64,000 nt of DNA from Eutypa lata (Eukaryota; Ascomycota; Sordariomycetes; Xylariales; Diatrypaceae): positions 930,001 to 994,000 of the forward strand of contig JAKULF010000006.1 in assembly GCA_022661535.1 (NCBI GenBank), written 5' to 3'. Both the position numbers and the translations under genes were made by a program. Positions within the stretch are counted from its first letter, which is position 1, and the number at the start of each line of letters is the position of its first letter. The notes under the pieces are model-generated. The model was not told where the DNA came from and did not search any database. It worked only from the letters and a program-made list of their open reading frames with translations. Positions 37,541 through 48,924 of this stretch are shown here, piece after piece.

Positions 37541-40500
37541 TTATTTAAACACACGAGCATCCCTCGATTGCGTCCCTAAACAAAGCTCACGTAGTGTGTC
37601 GACATCCCGACTGTCCTCACACATTCCCCTGAATATCCCTTCCCGCTCACCACGATTCCACAGGTTCCTCGGCGTATCGTACTCGGCGACTTCCCCGTCC
37701 CTGAGAACCAGTATGCGATCAAAGTCGGCCACGGTACGGAGTCGATGGGCAACAACCAGAAGGGTAGAACCATCGGTCTCCTCTCTGATGGATTGCTGGA
37801 TGAGAGAATCCGTGGCCGAATCGACTGCACTTGTGGCCTCGTCGAGTACTAGGACCTTAGGACGGCGGACAAGAGCCCGGGCGAAGCAGATCAGCTGCCG
37901 CTGGCCTTGCGAAAGGTTGAGTCCGCCTTGCGAAATGGGAGAGGAAAGATCCGTGAATATATCTGGGACCACATGCACAAGTTCCAGAAATCGAAAGAGT
38001 TCCGCGCTGGTGTAACGGTTTGATAAGTCCAGGTTAGACCGCAACGTCCCCGAGAAAAGCACAGGGTCTTGCGGAATGATGGCTAGACGAGACCGGATAT
38101 GATGGAGCTTTATCTCGGACAAATCGACTCCATCGATGCGGATTGTCCCGGACTGGGCTTCGAGCAGGCGGAAAAGGGCCATTGTCAGAGACGTCTTGCC
38201 TGCCCCGGTCCGACCCACTATGCCTATCTTCTCGTGGCTATTCACACTGAACGTGAGCCCTTTTAATACGGGCGGAAGGTCGGGTGCGTATGTCCCAACC
38301 AGATCGGTGACTTCGATACGCCCATCTGTAGGCCAGACAGCAGGGGCATCGTGGCCTTCGTCTGTTGGTTCGATCGGGATGTGGCTGTACTCTGCGATAC
38401 GTTCTGCGGCGTTCATCTCGAATTCGACACTAGAGTAATGGCGAATTGTCCACCTGGAGTGGGTTTCGTGTTAGTAAAGACCGTGTGCCACACACTGTTG
38501 CGGATACTAGGCTAGGTACGTACATCAAATGGGATGGAAATTCCAGCGCGAAGGCCAATGCGAATCCAGCCAACGCAGCATCTTTCTCCGACTTGAGCAG
38601 GATGAAAGCTGCTACAAAGAAAGCAAAGAAAGACCCGACGGCGGAGATGCGCCAGCCCACCCAGCGGTTGAACAGCCACATGTGCCAAGTCGCCACGGTC
38701 CAGTCATCCAGCCGCGTATACACCATCTCCAGGTAGCGCCGGCCCTGCCCAAACGCGCGGATCGTGTCCATGCCCTGCAACGCCGTCTCGTAAAGGTCGA
38801 ACACGGGGGACTTGGCGACGCTCTCGAGGCGCTTGACGGGCAGGGCGCAGCGCAGGTAGACGCGGGCGTAGCGCGCGCCGACGGCCAGCAGGGCGGCCGA
38901 GCAGGCGACCACCAGCGGGGACACCACCACGACGCCGGCGACGACGACGGCGCCGGCCAGGCCCGCGCACGACGCCAGAAATGACCCGCACGCGTACGCC
39001 AGCCGCGAGTCGAGGCCCTGGAAGTCCGCCAGGAACCGGTTGAGCAGGCGGCCCAGGGGCACCCGGCCGAGCCACCCGACCGGTGCGCGCAGGACCCGGA
39101 AGCACAGCCGCGCAAAGAGCGCCCGGGACGCGCGGAGCGACGCGCGGAATACGAAGAAGTGCCGGGCAGTCGCGAGCGCGCCGCTGGCCATGCTCAGGAG
39201 GGCGTAGATCCCCAGATAGAAGTATACGTCCCGCCCGCTCGGGGGAGTCGGACTCGGCGTCGCCGGCACACTCCCTAGGGGCTGCTGATAAGAAGAAGAA
39301 GCCCTCTGGTCCATGGTTCCCGGCCGCCCTTCCATCTCGGTCCAGCTCTTCAGCCAGTACGACTGAGCCAAAACCATACCCTGCGCCACGGCAAACACGG
39401 CGAGTATGCCGGCCCAGCCGGCGCGGCCTCCGCTATCGCGCATATACGCGGCGTACACCGGCCAGCCGATGGCGCCCCGCTGGCGGGTCTCGTCCTCGAC
39501 GAACCTGCTGCGGACCGTTGCTTGCGAACCCGGCGCGTCCACCGGCACGGGTGGCGGAGTCGGACCTGCCAGTGCCAGCTCTGGTTCTTCCGCCTCTTCC
39601 GCCTCGCCTACCCCCTCTCCTCCTCCTCCTCCTCCTTTTGTATTCGTCGTCTCCCGCGGTGGGTAGTGTTGGAAGCGCGGCGTAGGAGACCCCGCGTATC
39701 GCGTCGAGCCGTCACCTGCGAGCTCGACCAAGTACGCCGCGGCGGGCGCGCAGAGCGCGACGTTGTGCGTGGCCAGGATGCGGGTGCGGCCGCGCACGAG
39801 CGCAAGCGTGCCGTGCTGGTGCTGGTGCGGCTGGGGGCTCAGGCACCTGTCGAGGAGGTGGCGACCGACGGGGCCGTCGACGGCGCTGAGGACGTCGTCC
39901 AGGACTAGGATTTCGGCGCGCGAGTAGACGGCGCGGGCGAGCGCGACGCGCCACCGCTGCCCGCCCGAGAGGTGGCCAGCCACGGTCGCCGCACCACGGG
40001 GGAGCGCCGCGAGGTCGCACTGCAGCGCGCAGGCGTCGAGGGTCTGGCTGAACCGGGTGGCGTCGAGGGGCAGCCCGAATAGGATGTTTTCTTGGATCGT
40101 AAAGCTGTGGTCGACCCAGGGCGGTTGCGAGACGAAGGCTAGGGCGCCGGGGACGATCCACGGGTCGGTACCGGTGGCGGGCCGTGGTTGCTGCTGGGGG
40201 GGGCACGTGAATGGCACCCGATAGGATCTCGACTTCGCCCAGTATCGCGGCGAGCATCATGCTCTTTCCAGAGCCGGTCTTGCCCGAAATGATGGATAAT
40301 TCCCCGCGGGGGAACTTCGCGTTGATGCCGCGGAGCATGAACTGGCCAGCAGCTGCTTTCGCGTCAGCGGTCCAGGCGGCAGTGACGCCGCTGAACGTCA
40401 CGTCGCTTGCCGGCTCGAAGTTCCTTTCCATGGTGGCGCCGCTCAGGTAGTTCTCTATCCGTGTAGCCGACACCCTTGCCTCGAGTAAGTCCGTCGTGAG

Positions 40501-42297
40501 CTCTGGAATTATCGATAGCGTTGTCTCCAGGGCTCGGAAGACGCCCAGGCTAACAAAGGCAGTGGATGGGGTTAGCTGCCCCTGAACCACCGCCGAGACC
40601 CCCAACGAGACAGCCGCTAGGGTTATGGGGCTCAGAGTCCAGCATCCGATTAGCACCAAGTCGTTCATAAACGTGTTCCAAACACCGCGCAGCTCCGCCT
40701 CCCTTATACGGTGGATTTTACCCTCCCATCGCGGCTCGCCGGCTGTGAACTTGATTTGTTGCATACCCCGTAGCACCTCGGATATGACGGACAGTTTCTG
40801 GTCTCGGATCCGAGCAAGGCGCTTCTGGGCTGCCAAGTATCTCCTGCTGAAGAAGAGATTTATGGGCAGTATCAGGCACATGGCGGCCACGCCCGCGAGA
40901 GGCGCCTGCCAGCCAAGCAAACTGGCTAGGAAGCCCAGGGAGATTCCGAGCCGGAACACGCTTTCGGGAATGGCGAAGCTGAAGGAGCTAAACTCGGAAA
41001 TGCGCGTAGTGTCAGCGCCGATCAGGTTCGACGTCGCCTGCAGCTGGTCGGAGCATCCGTTTTGTTCCTCCTTCGTGCTGCCGGCTTCCGCACCAAGCGT
41101 CCCGCCCGGCTCAGAACCGCGTCGAGAGCACGGGGCGCTTCTCTGGGTCTTGCGCACCAGTGATTTCTCGAATACGGCCGATGCCAGTTGGGCGCGGATC
41201 GGAATAGAGATCTCGGCCCACGAAAGCCAGAGGATAAAGGACTCCACCCAGGACTGGGAGAGTATGGCGAGGGTCATGAGAAATGCCCATACCCAAGGAT
41301 CCATCGGCGGCGTGATTTCCTGCAACGATGTCGGCCTCTCCAGGATCCGGAGGAGGTTCAAAACACACCATTGCGGTGCGAAGTTCAAGACCGAGGACAG
41401 GAGCGCCGTGGCCCATTGCAGGGCGAACTTGGCCCTGTGGGTGACGATGATGGTCTTCCACAGCGACCCCGTGTCGGAACTGGTCTTCTCCCAGTCCAAG
41501 TGGGTTTCTCTTGCTCTCCTGTGCCGATCCGGTCTCGGCAGGTCTCGGAGGTCGAGATCCTTCTGCTGGGCTGCGCGCTCGAGGACGTCGGCAGGCCAAC
41601 TCCAGTTCAAGCGTGCCAACAGGGACACCGTATGGAGTCTGTCGACGCGGTGGCCGTTGTGGAAAACCTCCGGCCTCCGCGGTATCGAGATTCCACAGAG
41701 GCCAAGCACCACGCCTGCGGAAATTTGGGTAATCTGCAGGCGAGAGGAAGTCGACTCTCGCCCGGCCAGGATCTGTATACCTTTCCCTTCTTCGAGAGAG
41801 ATGGCAACGATGAGGGCCATACAGGAGAGCGTGATGTAACGGCCTAGAGCGTAAGGGGATTCCAGGCTTCGACTTATACACAATATGGCCACTTGGGTAG
41901 TGACAAGAATCTATAGTCGTGTAAGTATTTTAGTAAGCATCACTCACACCAATGAGCATGAAAATTCATGAGGGCAGACAGACAGACTACTTACCCACGC
42001 AGATAGAACAAGTGAAGGGCCGATGAAGCCTCCAGGCGTGTACGGGTTGGCCAGCAGGAGGGAAGCCAGAGCGATGAGGATACCGGTGGCAGAGCCGATG
42101 ACCATGAGGATCTTGGGCACCCGGGCACGGTACGCACGGACGGCCTCGGGGGTGCTCTCGCCGTCTTCATCCTCGTAACTCTGCACGTTGGACGCCGTCG
42201 CCCGGCGCCGACTTGAAACGTCGACAATCGCGGGGATGGAAGACAGCGCGATCAATGCCAACGTGGCCGCAGGGGCAGCAAACTCCGAGTGGTCCAT
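37541..42297 (-). CDS. ABCC-type (MRP-like) ABC transporter, one-base frameshift in a C8 run
   Basis: Exons 42297-41995, 41910-38524 and 38453-37541. Two membrane domains and two nucleotide-binding domains are present. NBD1: Walker A ISGKTGSGKSMM, signature LSGGQRWRVALARAVYS, Walker B ILVLDDVLSAVD. NBD2: Walker A IGIVGRTGAGKTS, signature LNLSQGQRQLICFARAL, Walker B VLVLDEATSAVD. Read straight, the frame breaks shortly after Walker A 1 at a run of eight C (plus-strand G8, 40196-40203). Downstream homology (DPWIVPGALAFVSQPPWVD) is one base out of phase. Without one base of that run the three exons sum to 4602 bases, about 1533 residues, the normal ABCC length, and both splice phases agree. So either the run is miscounted in the assembly or the gene is recently broken. 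ABCC pumps export conjugates and metabolites across plasma or vacuolar membranes. Its place suggests it exports the product of the neighbouring enzymes. Confidence 0.88.
40196..40203. repeat. G8/C8 homopolymer at the ABC transporter frame break
   Basis: Eight consecutive G on the plus strand. It is the point at which the ABC transporter changes frame and the most likely place for an indel or base-count error. Confidence 0.9.
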
Positions 42298-43364
42298 AGC
42301 GGCGTACGTAGTTATCGTGCGGTGGTGGTGCTAGAGCGAGGTATGATACAGGCCATGCCATAAACAGGTAGGATTATTAAGCACAAAGGTTGAATAATTC
42401 TCGTTGTGGTGATGGGTCGCAGACAATAGTCTCTGTTACATCCCCAACCCCATTGTTGCCCGTTCGCCAAATCTTTCGGTCTTTCCGTAGGGGTCCATTG
42501 CGGCCGCCATCTCCTTCGGGTGAGACTTCTTCCGCGACAGCTCGATCTGCAGCCGTCAGTAGCGCCGCTTTGTGTTTCAATGTTTGGCAACGTGACGACG
42601 AATCGAGGAGGTTTCGCGGCTCTCCATGTGTCTCAGACACATGTGTCTCAGCGACTAAAGCGCGGGATCTGAGATACGGCATATACATGTAGCCGGCCGT
42701 GTGACATGTCTTCGAGGTCTCCGATTGGTACACGGCAGCTATCCATCTGGAATCGCTGCAGAGAAAGTAAAGTGTCGCGTAGCACATCGTAATCGGACGT
42801 CGTGTAACTTTACCTGTGTCCATGAGCAGCGCCGCCACCAGGTCAAATCTGGCTTGGTCGGCTCACCATGCAAGTTAAGCAAGCTGAGCCAAGCCGGTTC
42901 AGCTTGGCGGGACCGAGTCAGAAGGAAAACTTAAGTTGATAGGCTTAACGATTACCTTTCCTATTAGGTAATATATATAGGTAGGATCATTGTAATACAC
43001 GTGGCGTACTTGGTGGCTGGCGTAAGTGATCAAAGGTATTATCGTCAACTACGAACAACGCCAAGTCAAGCAAGTCAAGATCTATAGCTTGACTTAACTT
43101 AACTTAGGGAAGCTTTAAAAAATCGCGGCTTGCTGAACTTGGTGGCAACGCTGGTCTATGGTCCGCATTTAACTAACGGATGTTTGGCATCAAGCGGTGA
43201 GAGGGATAATGTCGCGTGGTATTTCAACGTAACAGACAAGAGAGCTGGCCAGAGCGGAGAAACACACCAGGGACATAGAAACCACACGTCAACCGGTATA
43301 AACGGTACCATTTGGGTTGCAGAATCTTTTTCCTCGACGGATTCAGGGGCTCTAGCTGCTCAAG
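42298..43364. other. Divergent promoter of ABC transporter and dioxygenase
   Basis: About 1.07 kb between the two divergent starts. Around 42830-43110 there are repeated short motifs (caagtcaag, agcttgac/ttaactt, and a palindrome-like gctgagccaagccggttcagctt). These could be regulatory sites or a decayed repeat; no factor can be named. Confidence 0.5.
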
Positions 43365-44451
43365 ATGCTACCTTTTGTTACACTACGCCATCGTCTTCGC
43401 TTTCGCAACTTGACTACAATGACCCTATTTCCTAAGCGGAATATGAAAGGAAGTCTTACCCAAGAAGGAAACATATCTCTAAAGCTACTGGGAATTTCTT
43501 CATTTTCTAAAAGACGAAGCTTTGGTACTTCCGTTCATAAGCCTGGACCAATCCCTTCTCTGGAGGCATCTCATTTGAGTCTCGCCCAACACCGCGGCCA
43601 TGTCAGCTACGTTGCCGAGCAACTGAAAACACATGGTGTGCTCAAGATCAATCTCGGGTTCCCCGACGGTAGCAGTCGCTATCTCCAGCAGCTTTGCCTC
43701 AGTCTTCACGAGAACTGTGGTCACCAACTACCCATTACGCACAGCGGAACACGTGGATGGTTTGTAAGTAGCGCTGAAGGCCTCTATTATCCACGAAGCC
43801 GGGGATGGTGGCCGGTTCAAGCTGATCTCGAGTTGCATATTCTAGTGGGATATCCGCCCGAGTACCACGACAACAACGACCACTACTACCCTCCAGACCT
43901 CGAGTCCACTCGCCCGTTCCGAGACGATGGACCTATTCCCATGGCACACGGACTGCAGCTACGAGGAGCAGCCCACGAGGTATTTTGCCCTGCAGGTGCT
44001 GCGACCCGACCGATGCGGCGGCGGCGTCTTGTCCATACTTGACGTCGGCAAGCTGGGAAGGCTGCTGTCACCGGCGGCAAAGGCCGCGCTGATGCGCCTT
44101 GAATACCGGGTGACAACCCCTCCCGAGTTCATCAAGACGCCCGAGCGACAAGCGCTCGTCGTCAGAGTTGCGGCACCCGGCGAGCCCGGCGTCTGGGACA
44201 TGGCGATGCGGTACAGGGAGGATATCCTGACACCGCTGAGCGAAGGGGCGGCCAAGGCCCTGAGTGACGTCAAGGGGATCTTGAGCAGCAAGGAAGCCGT
44301 CTCCAGACTGGCTCTACAGCTCACTGCAGCAGATCTGCCGGAACGGTCCATCCTTGTCGTAGATAATCGTCGATGGCTACATGCGCGCACAGCGGTTCGA
44401 GACCCTATGCGCCATTTGCGGCGCATACGATGGGATGCAGCACCATTCTAA
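43365..44451 (+). CDS. TauD/TfdA-type Fe(II)/2-oxoglutarate dioxygenase
   Basis: Two exons: 43365-43763 and 43897-44451 (317 residues), phase 0, with a 133-base intron (gtaagt..ctccag). The iron-binding HxD is in LARSETMDLFPWHTDCSYEE (His about 150, Asp about 152). The distal His with the 2-oxoglutarate-binding Arg is in NRRWLHARTAV (His about 295). The pairing ARSETM..FPWHTDCSYE is typical of fungal TauD-like proteins. The N-terminal 50 residues are basic and Ser/Thr-rich with few acids, resembling a mitochondrial presequence, although an internal Met could be used instead. The acceptor choice is the least certain point, since a longer exon would put a poly-Thr stretch in the protein. In the cluster it would hydroxylate, desaturate or otherwise oxidise the substrate of the ligase or adenylating enzyme (inference). 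Confidence 0.83.
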
Positions 44452-45505
44452 GGTCTTGGGTTTACGATGACAAAAAGGAGGCTAGAGCAATCATATACAA
44501 AGGCCATTTCAAGCTTCACGTGCAGGCTATTCCCGTATCCGTGGTCAACTACGTCCTGACAGTCCTGATCATCCAGGCATGAGGTCATTATAACCCTCAT
44601 CCTTGTAGTGTGGTAAGGATATATGGGTTGGTCTCAGGATATATTTTGATACGTATTTATCACGAGAATGACAGGGAACAAGATGGTCAAGGTGCCGCAA
44701 TAAGCATAGTAGATGTAAACCTCTAGAAGGGCTCTCAGTGACATTGTTGAACCATGGTTTTGTTTCCAGCCCCTAGTTCGACCCGCTGGAAATAGTAGGT
44801 TCGCAGACTTCCTTGACAGCCGAGATGAAAATCAATATATTGAACTAAGAAAAAGGGTGATAACCCACTTACATCGAATAACGTTTTTCGCGAACGGTAT
44901 TGTGTGACATTCAATAAATATCCCTAAATAGTGCAACCAGTTAGCGCTCTCGGTTGCCGTAACCAATGAGACCTGCATGCATGAAATCATGTCTCATCTG
45001 ATCGAGTATCGGTAGGTAGCACTGCAGAGGCCGGGAGGGACCGTCTTGCATGACCCCATCAAGTTCAACCCAATCAAAACATCGGAGTTGTGGCTCATAT
45101 ACCGTCGTGCATGTTCAGCCAGCCCTAGTACAGTGTTCCGGGGTATTTATTGAACCCCGAGGGTTGAGTTCGATCGTCAACGACCAGGATATCCGAGATC
45201 CAAGTGTTTGAGACAATGACCCATAGTTGATCGGTTGGATCAATTGTTCACGTGTACAGAGCCTAGGTAATGTGACATCAGTCGCCTACTAAGTCTAAGT
45301 ATATGTTCGTATCTGTATGCAGCGGAGCTGGGTTCCTTTCATCCTTGCATCCGCACACTTGGCGTTCACGTTCTTCAGCCCCCTCATCGGCGCCATCCCA
45401 GATCCATAAAGGGTAGTATGAGTTCAGAGTGCCTCCCGGTACACTTGGGCTCTGGACTACCACCCCTTACCGCTACCCAGCCGTTGAACCGCGCCCGCAA
45501 CAAAC
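44452..45505. other. Intergenic, no gene supported
   Basis: About 1.05 kb of AT-rich spacer between the dioxygenase and the adenylate-forming enzyme, including the promoter of the latter. Nothing else recognised. Confidence 0.55.
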
Positions 45506-47087
45506 ATGGCGTCGATGTCAAGCTATTCCCTGGGAGAAGTGCTAGCCGCCTCCAAATTGCACCCATTCTACTCCGACTCGCAGTACCCGCCCAATGAAAA
45601 GGCTCTCCGCGAGTCCAGGCAGCGGGCTGTAACCCAGAATGCAGACGCCCACCTCAGAAAGCAGCCGCTGCTCATCAAGAATGACCTGTGCGTGGCTCAT
45701 CCATGCTTGCTAAAAGTCCAGTTCCATACTTAGCTAGCTAACATCTCGCAGGTATATGTTGACAGAGAGACTCATCCACGACCTCAGCCCCGAAAACACG
45801 TACCGCCACAACGCCTACACGAGTGTCACCGGCGGGGGAGGCAATTCGAAGCCATTGTTCTTTGCGACGGACGCGTCCGAGAACCGCCGCCAACGGGCCC
45901 AGTTCGGCCGTTTTCTGCGGACCCTGGGGCTGATCCGCCCCGGAGACTGGGTCCTGACGACACACGTGGGGGGCGACCTGTACAGGTAAATTGATATCTC
46001 CTATACTATACTTACTTACTTGCACTGGATGGCCCAAAACTACTGGCTGGTCCTGACCTTTGGTGGGCGTAGATCGCTGGATCTGGTTTTGGAGATCCTG
46101 GAGAACGCAGGCGCCACGGTCCTGGCCGCCGGCCACTTGATGCCGGCCTCGAGGGTGGTCCAGCTGCTGCGCGACTACCAAATCAACATCCTGGCCGGCG
46201 ACGGGAGCCAAATCATCCAGGTGGTGCACTTCATCGCCTCGCTTGGCCCGGAGCGGCGCGGCGGCGACGTCCGGCTGGACAAGGTGGTCTACACCTCGGA
46301 GGCGCTGACGCCGGCGCAGAGGTCGTACATCCGCAAGGTCCTCGGCCCCGCCCTCCAGATCTGCTCCATCCTGGGAAGTGCCGAGGCCGGGCCCTACGCC
46401 GCCAGCGCGCCCCACATCATATGCCCCCCCTCCGGCGGCGACGACGACGACAACGACGAACCCGCCGCCGTGGGTGGGTTCACCGACTTCGTCATCGACA
46501 CCCGCGCGACGCTGATCGAGATATTGCCCGCCCCGCTCCCGGACGCGCAGGATCCCTGTCCCGACCCGCTCGCCGATGGGGAGACGGGCCTGGTGGTCCA
46601 GACGTCCCTCTCCCGGCTGTGTAACCCGCTGGTGCGCTACGTCACCGGCGACGTCGGCTCCCTGCACCCCCTTCCCGCGTCTTCCCGTGCGTCGATCCCG
46701 GAGGCCGAGTGGCCGCACCTGCGCATCCTGCGGCTGCAGGGTCGTGATGCCGACTCCAGCTTCACCTGGGATGGGGAGTACATCGAGCTGGCCAAGCTGC
46801 ACTCGTCGTTGTCCGAGTCCGGCCATGGCGTTCTCCAGTGGCAAGTCATTCTGGACCAGCTGGTGCCGTCGAAGGAGGCGTCGCTCGAGATCCGGCTACT
46901 CTGCGCCGAGACCGGGGAGAATGTAACGGTGAGGGAGGGTGTTGTTGCCCATATCCGGAATTTCTTCTACCTTCACCCTTTGAATGAGCATCGATTCAAG
47001 ATTGCTTTTGTCGAGGATCGTACCGGCTTCGTGCTGAGCGCGACAGGTCAGAAGGTTGTCCAGGTCCTTGACCGATCAAAGGGATGA
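45506..47087 (+). CDS. PaaK-like adenylate-forming (AMP-binding) enzyme
   Basis: Three exons: 45506-45687, 45752-45985 and 46073-47087 (476 residues), phases consistent. The nucleotide loop is YTSVTGGGGNSKPLFFATD. The adenine-binding motif reads GSAEAGPYA and the ribose/ATP motif LVRYVTGDVG. A small C-terminal domain follows (WQVILDQLVPSKEASLEIR). These place it with phenylacetate-CoA ligase-like enzymes, which adenylate a carboxylate and usually transfer it to CoA. The protein is somewhat longer than a bacterial PaaK, and there is no carrier-protein domain. Exon 3 is very GC-rich with a run of Asp codons (DDDDNDE near residue 262). It probably activates an acid substrate in the same pathway as the ATP-grasp-like gene, the dioxygenase and the exporter. 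The substrate is unknown. Confidence 0.82.
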
Positions 47088-47631
47088 GTAACGACTGAAA
47101 ATAGGGGGTGGATGTGGAAGAGGTTGACCTTGTAGTAACATGTGCTCTCGGCCTATAAGCACCCTGCCTTAGGTAGATAAGTGACCCCCTACGCAAGTGG
47201 CTACTCACAAATTGACTTTCAATTAGCGAACCCCTTTCGCTCAACTACACAGAACATAGCATAAAAGAGTCGTGGAATTAAAAGGTTTATATGAGAAGAA
47301 ATCTTCTTTTTCAAGCATTTTCGTAACATAACAAAAATAAATCTTATCGGATTCAAAATCTCTTCTTAACCCCCTTGACTCTTTAGAGGCTACTCTAGAA
47401 TGCCCCTTTACAAAAGCAATGTACAATAGATCCGGTTAAAGACAGAGAAGATAGGCTTAAGCGAGAAAGGTCCATGTCCTTTTCTAACAGTTTATGACAA
47501 TGGCGATATGTCAGCAAGGCTATGCGGGAGAGTCGATTGTTACCTAGCCAAGGCAGGCCGTCGTTACCATCTACCTCTAGCAATCTTACTATTCGCCTAT
47601 GCATCTTTATACTCAACTCTCATCCCTCGCC
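47088..47631. other. Intergenic, AT-rich
   Basis: About 540 bases with no gene; it holds the promoter of the HET-like locus. Confidence 0.6.
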
Positions 47632-48924
47632 ATGTGGCTTCTTAACACCGAGACGCTCCGCCTAGAGATGCTAAATGATACAGAGGCGCAGAAAGTATCG
47701 TATGCGATCCTCTCGCATGTGTGGGGAGAAGACTAAGTCACCTTCCTTGAGGTATCTGAGGCCATCCCTGCTGCCAGGGATAAGGCGGGGTGGGCGAAGC
47801 TCTCCGACTTCTGCACCCAGGCGCGCAAATATAATCTCTTCTATGCTTGGATCGACACCTGCTGTATCGACAAGCGCAGTAGCGCCGAGCTATCCGAAGC
47901 TATCAATTCCATGTATAGATACTATTACAACGCCTCAACCTGCTTTGTATATCTCGAAGACGTACCCGGAGGAGATGTGCACGGCTACGCTGGCGATGTA
48001 TCACCGGAAATACGAGAACAAGAATTTAGTTCGGTATGCCGAACACGCTGGCTCTCGCGAGGCTGGACGCTCCAGGAACTGGTGGCTCCCGCCCGGCGGT
48101 GCTTCTTCGCGGGCGATTGGTCGGTGATCGCAGGTGGAGATGACCTCCTCGACGCGCTGGCTGCGACCACGAAGATAGACAGGGGTTTGCTCCAGAACCG
48201 GGATTTACTCCCTGGATTCTGCGTTGCGGAGCGCATGTCCTGGGCGGCAAAACGACAGACTACGCGCCAGGAAGATGTCGCATATAGTTTGATGGGTCTC
48301 TTCGGTGTTCAGATGCCAGTTGTGTATGGCGAAGGGGCGAGGAATGCCTTCAAGAGGCTACAGCTCGAGATCATGCAATCCTCGTTCCACGTGACGTTAT
48401 TTGCCTGGCGGGGGAGACTACGGGAGCAGCGGCCTCCTGTCTAGGTCGCCGGCCGACTTCGCAGACACGCCATCTATCGGGTTGTGGGCGCCGACTAGCT
48501 TATCGCCCTTCTCGATGTCTAACGTGGGGCTTTCCATTCGGCTCAACGTTGCCAGCGAGGACCAGGTCCGGAGCGGATATTTCGAGCAACCGCCCCGGAG
48601 GGGAGAACTCCAAGCCTCGCGGCGTTCCAGCGCGATGTCCAGACGGCGGAAGGGGCCTGGAGGATCCCCATGATCCACCTCGAGTGCATACGGGGCGCCC
48701 ACTTCTCGGTCAACGACAAGGATTGCGTGGCATACCGCAGAGTACGATGTGCGGAGTGGGTCGAGCTTCCTGACGAGCAACTTGATGGTATTCCCTACGA
48801 GATGATTCTCGTCCTGGAGGATGAGCAGTACGAGTTAGTCCTTCAATCTCACAGACACCACGATTCTAGATGGGGGGATACATGGCCTTCGGAAGAGTCG
48901 GGATGTGTAGAAATCATACATTGA
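47632..48924 (+). pseudogene. Broken HET-domain (heterokaryon incompatibility) gene
   Basis: The start MWLLNTETLRLEML leads to AILSHVWGED, then TAA at 47734-47736, after which the same frame continues VTFLEV.. with the core HET blocks: FYAWIDTCCIDKRSSAELSE, NSMYRYYYNASTCFVYLEDV, TRWLSRGWTLQELVAPA, RQTTRQEDVAYSLMGLFGV and MPVVYGEGARNAFKRLQ. After FAWRG a slip at a run of G (about 48410) moves the reading to RSPADFADTPSIGLW..SNVGLSI. A further slip before about 48655 moves it again to WRIPMIHLECIRGAHFSVND and on to a stop at 48924. At least one stop and two indels mean no full protein. Intact relatives trigger non-self recognition and cell death. Loss of such genes is common in fungal populations, so another isolate may carry a working copy. 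Confidence 0.85.

Noticed and set aside
45738..46844. 368-codon open frame antisense to the PaaK-like gene
   Set aside because: No family motif. The plus strand carries all AMP-binding motifs and consistent splicing, so it is a composition artefact.
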